DNA of 33,715 nucleotides, from NCBI GenBank assembly GCA_024711025.1, contig JANJTP010000036.1, positions 1 to 33,715 of the forward strand, in the 5' to 3' direction. The DNA comes from Solirubrobacteraceae bacterium (GTDB lineage: Bacteria; Actinomycetota; Thermoleophilia; Solirubrobacterales; Solirubrobacteraceae). The translations under genes were made by a program, and so were the position numbers. Below, in pieces: positions 29,339 to 33,715 of this stretch. How positions within the stretch are numbered: the first letter of the stretch is position 1; every line of letters starts with the position of its first letter. The notes under the pieces were generated by a model, which was not told where the DNA came from, ran no database searches, and saw only the letters and a list, made by a program, of their open reading frames with translations.

Positions 29339-30682
29339 TCAGCCGCGCGCGCTCGAGCGCTCCTTCAGGTACCGGTTGAACGCCTGCCACGTCTCGCAGT
29401 AGGGCGCCGGATCCGGCCAGCTCTCGAAGTCCTCGAGCACCGCGTCCGGGTCGCCGGTGCGCTCGCGCAGCGCGGCCTCCTCGCGGTCGCGGTCGTCGAG
29501 CATCCGCGTGCAGAGCCCACGCACGAAGTCGCGCAGCAGCTCGTGGTAGCCGGTGTCGGACAGCTTCCCCGGCCGGTAGTAGGACCAGGAGCCGCTGTCC
29601 GCGCGGCGGACCGCGACGCGCGCCTCGCGCTCGCCGTCGAGCCAGAGCCGGCGCGCGGCGCCGTCGCCTGCGATCTGCGCGAAGTCGTGCAGGCCGATCA
29701 GCGACTGGAAGAACATGTTGTAGATGAGCGTGCCGGGCGCGTACGAGTAGCCGGCGTACTGGGAGCCCGCCGCGACGCGGACCCGCAGGCCCGACGGCGG
29801 CGCGGCACGGAACGCGCCGAGCGCCTCGTGCGCGTGCGCAAACAGCTCCGGGCGCCGCAGTCGCTCGCCGGCGCGCGCCAGTGCCTGCAGCGCGGTCCCC
29901 TGCGAGATCGAGCTGATCCATGGCGGCCGTCCGCCGCCGAAGCGGAACTGGTACTCCCAGGCGATGCCCCCGGCGCGGTCGCTCGCATAGCGGAGCACCT
30001 CGTCGGCCATCGCGCCGAGCGGCGCGTCGTAGCCGCGGCGGTCGGCGAGGTACAGCTCGTTCATCCGTCCGAGCGTGCCCAGCCACTGGATCTGCACGCC
30101 CTGGCCTGGATAGGCCTGCCAGACGAGTCGGCTGCCGGCGAAGCGCAGGCGCTGACCGTAGGCGAGCACGCCCTTGCCGGAGCGCCACCACTGCGCGTTG
30201 CGCCGCAGCGTCTCGAAGGCGACGGGCAGACGCGAGGGCGTCAGTCGCCGGGCCGCGGCCAGCGCGTCGACGTTCGCGATCACGGCACGCAGCTCGCGCC
30301 GGCGCGAGCCCTTCAGCCGCCGCGCGTCGCGCCGGGCCCGCGCGTGCACCGCGGCGTACCGTCGCTCGTCGGCGGCGCTGATCGCCTTCGCGCGGCGAAG
30401 CCGGCGCAGCTCGCCGGCAACCGTCCGCTTGCGGCGCTTGCGGCTGCTCGCGGCGCGGGGCTCGCCGGCACCGGGCCGGCTCGACGAGCCCGCCGGCGCC
30501 GGCGCGCGCCAGTGGCTCGGCGCCTCGGCGGGGCTCGGCGGGGGCAGGAAGCGGTCCTGCTGCGCGCGCACGCGGCCATGCCCGTCGACGACGAGGATCG
30601 TTGCGGCGGACGCCCGCGTTGCGCCCGCGTGAAGCGCGAGCAGCAGCAGTGCGAGCGCCGCGAGGACCGGCGAGCGGCGCAC
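29339..30682 (-). CDS. D-glucuronyl C5-epimerase-like secreted protein
   Basis: 447 residues. A signal peptide (SPVLAALALLLLALHAGATRASA) is followed by a basic linker and then an alpha-toroid-like domain from about 170 on. Diagnostic parts resemble the C-terminal domain of D-glucuronyl C5-epimerase: GGGRPPWISSISQGTALQALARAGE, YAGYSYAPGTLIYNMFFQSLIGLHDFAQ and SWSYYRPGKLSDTGYHELLRDFVRGLC. It may modify or bind an extracellular uronic-acid polysaccharide. The third of three tandem GTG codons (30682) is chosen as start because TAGCAT lies 7 nt before it; GTG 30688 and 30685 are alternatives. Divergent from a lipoprotein gene. Confidence 0.75.
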   Translation of the reverse strand: MRRSPVLAALALLLLALHAGATRASAATILVVDGHGRVRAQQDRFLPPPSPAEAPSHWRAPAPAGSSSRPGAGEPRAASSRKRRKRTVAGELRRLRRAKAISAADERRYAAVHARARRDARRLKGSRRRELRAVIANVDALAAARRLTPSRLPVAFETLRRNAQWWRSGKGVLAYGQRLRFAGSRLVWQAYPGQGVQIQWLGTLGRMNELYLADRRGYDAPLGAMADEVLRYASDRAGGIAWEYQFRFGGGRPPWISSISQGTALQALARAGERLRRPELFAHAHEALGAFRAAPPSGLRVRVAAGSQYAGYSYAPGTLIYNMFFQSLIGLHDFAQIAGDGAARRLWLDGEREARVAVRRADSGSWSYYRPGKLSDTGYHELLRDFVRGLCTRMLDDRDREEAALRERTGDPDAVLEDFESWPDPAPYCETWQAFNRYLKERSSARG

Positions 30683-30689
30683 CACCACG

Positions 30690-30699
30690 ATGCTACGGT
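30690..30699. promoter_or_regulatory. Overlapping divergent -10 boxes
   Basis: TAGCAT on the minus strand (30695-30690) serves the epimerase-like gene and TACGGT on the plus strand (30694-30699) could serve the lipoprotein gene. Sharing two base pairs, the two promoters cannot fire at once. Confidence 0.4.
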
Positions 30700-30742
30700 G
30701 ACGCGCTCGCGCCGGTCGCAGCCCCCGTTGCAGCCCAGCCCG

Positions 30743-31723
30743 ATGCTCCGTCGCCCGCGCCGTCAACCACCCGCCCAGCGTCGTGCCGTCGGCGCCCTGC
30801 CCCGGCGGGCCTTCGTCGCCGCGCCCGCTCTGCTCGCGTCGTTCGTGCTGGCCGCGCTGGCCGTGCTGCCCGGCTGCGGCGACGGCGGCTCCGGGCAGGG
30901 CGTCGAGCGTCTGCTGAGCGACACGTTCTCATCCGACCGCCCGCTGCGCAGCGGGCGGCTCGACCTCTCCTTGAACGTCCGCGGGGCGGGCGTCGAGGGG
31001 CTTCCGTCGAGCCTGCGACTCGACGTCGACGGCCCGTTCGAGGGCGCCCCGGGGGCGGGCACTCCGCGTTTCGACCTGAAGCTCGCCCTGGCGACGCAGG
31101 ACGGGCGGCTGCGCGCCGGGCTGATCTCGACCGGCAGGCGCGGCTGGGTGGTGCTTGGACAGCGCGCGTACACGCTGCGGGCCGAGCAGCTCGCGCAGCT
31201 CGCCCCTCCCACGGGCGCGCAGCGGGATCGCCCGCCCGGCATCAGCCCGGCGTCGCTCGGCGTCGACCCACGGCGCTGGCTGCGGGGCGTCCGCGACGAG
31301 GGCGTCGAGCAGCGATCGGGGGAGCGGGTCGTCCACCTGCGCGGCGAGGTCGACGTCCCTCGGTTGCTCGCCGACGCCGAGCGTCTGCTGGGCACCACGG
31401 CGGGGGCCGCCCTCGTCGACGCCGCCGGTCGGGCGCGGCTCGCGGCCGCCGTGCGCGACGCGCGGCTCGAGATCTGGACAGGCGAGCGTGACCACCGCCT
31501 GCGTCGCCTGCTTCTCGTCGTGCGCCTGGCCGGGCGAGACGGGCGAGACGGCGCGATCCGGCTGGACGTCGGGCTGTCGGCCCTCGACCGCCGCCAGCCG
31601 ATCGCGGCGCCGGCCGATCCTCGCCCGCTGAGCGAGCTGACGGCGGCTCTCGGCCTGCTCGCCCGGCAGCGCGGCGGCGACGGTGCGCCCGACGGGGGCG
31701 TCCCTATGCTGCAGGCGCCGTGA
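30743..31723 (+). CDS. Hypothetical lipoprotein, 326 aa
   Basis: An Arg/Pro-rich start, then the hydrophobic AFVAAPALLASFVLAALAVLPGC with lipobox LPGC, and a Gly/Ser linker. The mature part looks like a lipid-binding or LppX/LprG-like fold: LSDTFSSDRPLRSGRLDLSLNVRGAGVEGLP, FDLKLALATQDGRLRAGLISTGRRGWVVLGQRAYTL and later GERVVHLRGEVDVPRLLADAERLL; the resemblance is loose and inferred. ATG 30743 is the first good start; no strong ribosome binding site is seen. The stop overlaps the antiporter start (GTGA). Confidence 0.65.
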   Translation: MLRRPRRQPPAQRRAVGALPRRAFVAAPALLASFVLAALAVLPGCGDGGSGQGVERLLSDTFSSDRPLRSGRLDLSLNVRGAGVEGLPSSLRLDVDGPFEGAPGAGTPRFDLKLALATQDGRLRAGLISTGRRGWVVLGQRAYTLRAEQLAQLAPPTGAQRDRPPGISPASLGVDPRRWLRGVRDEGVEQRSGERVVHLRGEVDVPRLLADAERLLGTTAGAALVDAAGRARLAAAVRDARLEIWTGERDHRLRRLLLVVRLAGRDGRDGAIRLDVGLSALDRRQPIAAPADPRPLSELTAALGLLARQRGGDGAPDGGVPMLQAP

Positions 31724-32850
31724 GCGCGCCGCCCGCCCTGCCGAAGCCGACGTCGTTCCTGCGGACCGCGTCGGGCTGGCCGTACCTGCTGGTGCCGTGC
31801 ATCCCGCTCGCCGTCGTGCTCGAGCTCGCGCACGCCTCGGCGGTGCCGACGTTCGTCGCCTCGGCGCTGGGCGTGATCCCGACGGCCGCCCTGATGGGCC
31901 GCGCGACCGAGGAGCTCGCCGCCCGCTCGGGCCCGGGCGTCGGCGGCCTGTTGAACGTGACGTTCGGCAACGCGCCGGAGCTGATCATCGCGCTGTTCGC
32001 GCTCGGTGCGGGCCTGCACGAGGTCGTCAAGGCGTCGATCGTCGGCTCGATCGTCGGCAACGTGCTGCTCGTGCTCGGCGCGTCGATGTTCTTGGGCGGG
32101 CTCGGTCGCGACCGTCAGCGGTTCAGCGCCACCGCCGCCAGCGCGCAGTCCTCGATGCTGCTGCTCGCCGTCGCCGCGGTCGTGATGCCCGCGATCTTCG
32201 AGCTGGTCAGCGGCACGGGCCTGCCGTCGGTCAGCGCCGAGCGAATCGACTACGACGCGACCGTCGAGCACCTCTCGCTCGCGGCGGCCGGCATCCTGAT
32301 CGCCGCCTACCTCGCCGGCCTGCTGTTCTCCCTGCGCACCCATCGCGACCTCTTCAACCCGGTCGGGGGAGAGGAGCTGGAGGGCGAGCCGTGGAGCGTG
32401 CGCCGCTCGGTGGCGATGCTCGCGATCGCGGGCGTGGCGGTCGCCGCGATGTCGGAGATCCTCGTCGGCTCGATCACCGAGACCGCGAAGCAGGCGGGCC
32501 TCAGCCAGTTCTTCATCGGCGCGATCGTCGTCGCGATCATCGGCAACGCGGCCGAGCACTGGGTCGCCGTGCTCGTCGCGCGCAAGGACAAGATGGATCT
32601 GGCCGTGAACATCTCGATCGGCTCGAGCGCCCAGGTCGCGCTCTTCGTCGCGCCGGTGCTCGTCTTCGCCTCCTATCTCATCGGGCCGAACCCCATGGCG
32701 CTCGTCTTCAACGGCTTCGAGCTCGCCGCTCTCGCGCTCGCCGCTCTGATCGCCAGCCAGGTCACCCAGGACGGCGAGTCGACCTGGTTCGAGGGCGCCC
32801 AGCTGCTCGCGCTCTACGGGCTCGTCGGCGCGGCGTTCTTCTTCGCATGA
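31720..32850 (+). CDS. Ca2+/H+ antiporter, CaxA/ChaA type
   Basis: 376 residues with about 11 hydrophobic segments. The two inverted alpha-repeats carry the expected acidic motifs: GLLNVTFGNAPELIIALFAL (first) and GAIVVAIIGNAAEHWVAVLVARKDKMDLAVNISIGSSAQVALFVAPVLV (second). It exports calcium (or another cation) in exchange for protons. GTG 31720 overlaps the lipoprotein stop. A TerC-family gene follows 17 bp later, so membrane ion handling seems to be the shared theme. Confidence 0.93.
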   Translation: MSAPPALPKPTSFLRTASGWPYLLVPCIPLAVVLELAHASAVPTFVASALGVIPTAALMGRATEELAARSGPGVGGLLNVTFGNAPELIIALFALGAGLHEVVKASIVGSIVGNVLLVLGASMFLGGLGRDRQRFSATAASAQSSMLLLAVAAVVMPAIFELVSGTGLPSVSAERIDYDATVEHLSLAAAGILIAAYLAGLLFSLRTHRDLFNPVGGEELEGEPWSVRRSVAMLAIAGVAVAAMSEILVGSITETAKQAGLSQFFIGAIVVAIIGNAAEHWVAVLVARKDKMDLAVNISIGSSAQVALFVAPVLVFASYLIGPNPMALVFNGFELAALALAALIASQVTQDGESTWFEGAQLLALYGLVGAAFFFA

Positions 32851-32867
32851 CCTCGCGGGGCAGCTAG

Positions 32868-33715
32868 ATGCCGTCGGTTCCCCTCGCCGCGCTGGGCGAC
32901 GACCCGGGCGCGATCGCGGTCGTCGTCGCGGTGGTCGGCGCGCTGCTGCTCGTCGACCTGCTCGTCTTCGCCAGGGGGCGCGAGCCCTCGCTGCGGGAGA
33001 GCGTCGCCTGGAGCCTCGGCTGGCTGGTCGTCGGGTTGATCGCGACGATCCCGATCGCGCTGCTCTCGAGCAGCGAGGAGGGGATCAACTACGTGACGGT
33101 CTACCTGATCGAGCGCACGCTGTCGCTCGACAACCTCGTCGTGTTCCTGTTGATCTTCGGCTCGTTCGCGGTGCCGCCGGCACAGCGCGGGATCCTGCTG
33201 TTCTGGGGGATCGTGCTGGCGCTCGGGATGCGCGGCGTCGCGATCGTCGTCGGCGTCGAGCTGATCGACCGCTTCCACGTCGTCATCTACATCCTCGGCG
33301 CGACGCTGCTCGTGCTCGCCTGGCGGATGTGGCAGGGGGGCGCCGAGGAGGTCGATCCCCAGCGCAACCCGCTCGTGCGGCTCGCCGGGCGCGTCTGGCC
33401 GGTCGGCGGCTACGAGGGATCGCATTTCTGGGTGCGGCGCGAGGGCCGCGCCGTGCTGACGCCGCTGGCGCTGGCGCTGGCCGCGATCGTCGCGGCCGAC
33501 ATCGCCTTCGCGATCGACTCGATCCCGGCGGCGTTCGCGATCACCGACAACGCGCTGGTGATCTGGGCGGCGAACGGCTTCGCGCTGCTCGGCCTGCGGG
33601 CGCTGTTCGTGCTGGTGACGGCGCTCGTCGCGCGCTTCCGCTACCTCAACCAGACGGTCGCGATCGTGCTCGGCGTGGTCGCCGTGAAGCTGCTCGTCGA
33701 GGACGTCTACAAGGT
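32868..33715 (+). CDS. TerC-family membrane protein (3' truncated)
   Basis: The open frame runs off the right end after 282 codons. Membrane segments begin at about residue 16. The two TerC/Alx landmarks are present: YLIERTLSLDNLVVFLLIF and AADIAFAIDSIPAAFAITDNALVIW, whose acidic residues (ERTLSLDN and DIAFAIDS) define the family, implicated in metal homeostasis (manganese efflux for Alx) and tellurite resistance. Only the last segment or so is missing. Likely co-transcribed with the antiporter. Confidence 0.9.
   Translation, partial: MPSVPLAALGDDPGAIAVVVAVVGALLLVDLLVFARGREPSLRESVAWSLGWLVVGLIATIPIALLSSSEEGINYVTVYLIERTLSLDNLVVFLLIFGSFAVPPAQRGILLFWGIVLALGMRGVAIVVGVELIDRFHVVIYILGATLLVLAWRMWQGGAEEVDPQRNPLVRLAGRVWPVGGYEGSHFWVRREGRAVLTPLALALAAIVAADIAFAIDSIPAAFAITDNALVIWAANGFALLGLRALFVLVTALVARFRYLNQTVAIVLGVVAVKLLVEDVYK

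Noticed and set aside
28130-30742. Long upstream extension of the lipoprotein frame (1197 codons in all)
   Set aside because: Composition is Arg/Ala shadow until the lipoprotein signal peptide; it runs antisense to the ArsA-like and epimerase genes.

Overview
The window is one end of a high-GC bacterial contig and fits an actinobacterium, most likely of the Thermoleophilia/Solirubrobacterales type; that placement is inference. It rests on very GC-rich codons, a mycobacterial-type integration host factor (mIHF), many GTG starts joined by GTGA/ATGA overlaps, and many TANNNT -10 boxes 6-10 nt before the start codon (leaderless genes). Bases 1-32 are not genomic: they match the Illumina TruSeq read-2 adapter, so the first gene is cut at an assembly edge. 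The last gene (TerC family) is cut by the right end. No rRNA, tRNA, CRISPR array or insertion sequence was seen.

Layout. 33-3720 (+): C-terminal half of an RND/MMPL exporter, a B3/B4-domain protein, a short repeat with three CGCGTACGCG-type palindromes, two small hypotheticals and a VOC (glyoxalase-fold) protein. 3779-5756 (-): mIHF with a long leader, then a serine-palmitoyltransferase-like alpha-oxoamine synthase. That synthase is divergent, by 15 bp, from a large GNAT-fold acyltransferase (5772-6992, +), a pair suggesting bacterial ceramide-type lipid synthesis. 7017-8299 (+): small membrane protein and AlkA-like DNA glycosylase. 8205-11013 (-): thiamine-precursor ABC transporter (thiZ, thiX, thiY) behind a clear TPP riboswitch. 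11104-12123: secreted nuclease and a DoxX-like protein.

12124-15631 is an accessory stretch: a 620-bp gap with inverted repeats and a possible gene remnant, then four secreted or membrane-anchored orphan proteins with visibly lower GC and a TolB-like beta-propeller protein that may be decaying. 15725-19544 (-) holds a CoxE-like VWA protein with its MoxR ATPase, a membrane protein with a repetitive tail, and an EVE-domain protein.

19654-27851 looks like a self-contained uptake-and-catabolism module of unknown substrate: a stand-alone flavodiiron-type metallo-beta-lactamase (MBL) protein, a TrmB-family regulator, a divergent pair of MBL paralogs (one intact, one that lost most metal ligands), a NitT/TauT-type ABC importer and a phytoene-desaturase-like FAD oxidoreductase. 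Its promoters carry well-placed palindromes, and the 9-mer ATTTGATCA recurs upstream of two of its transcripts. This is the most promising candidate for an undescribed system.

27878-33715: an ArsA-like ATPase lacking the usual P-loop lysine with a small partner protein, a D-glucuronyl C5-epimerase-like secreted protein, a lipoprotein, a Ca2+/H+ antiporter and a truncated TerC-family membrane protein.
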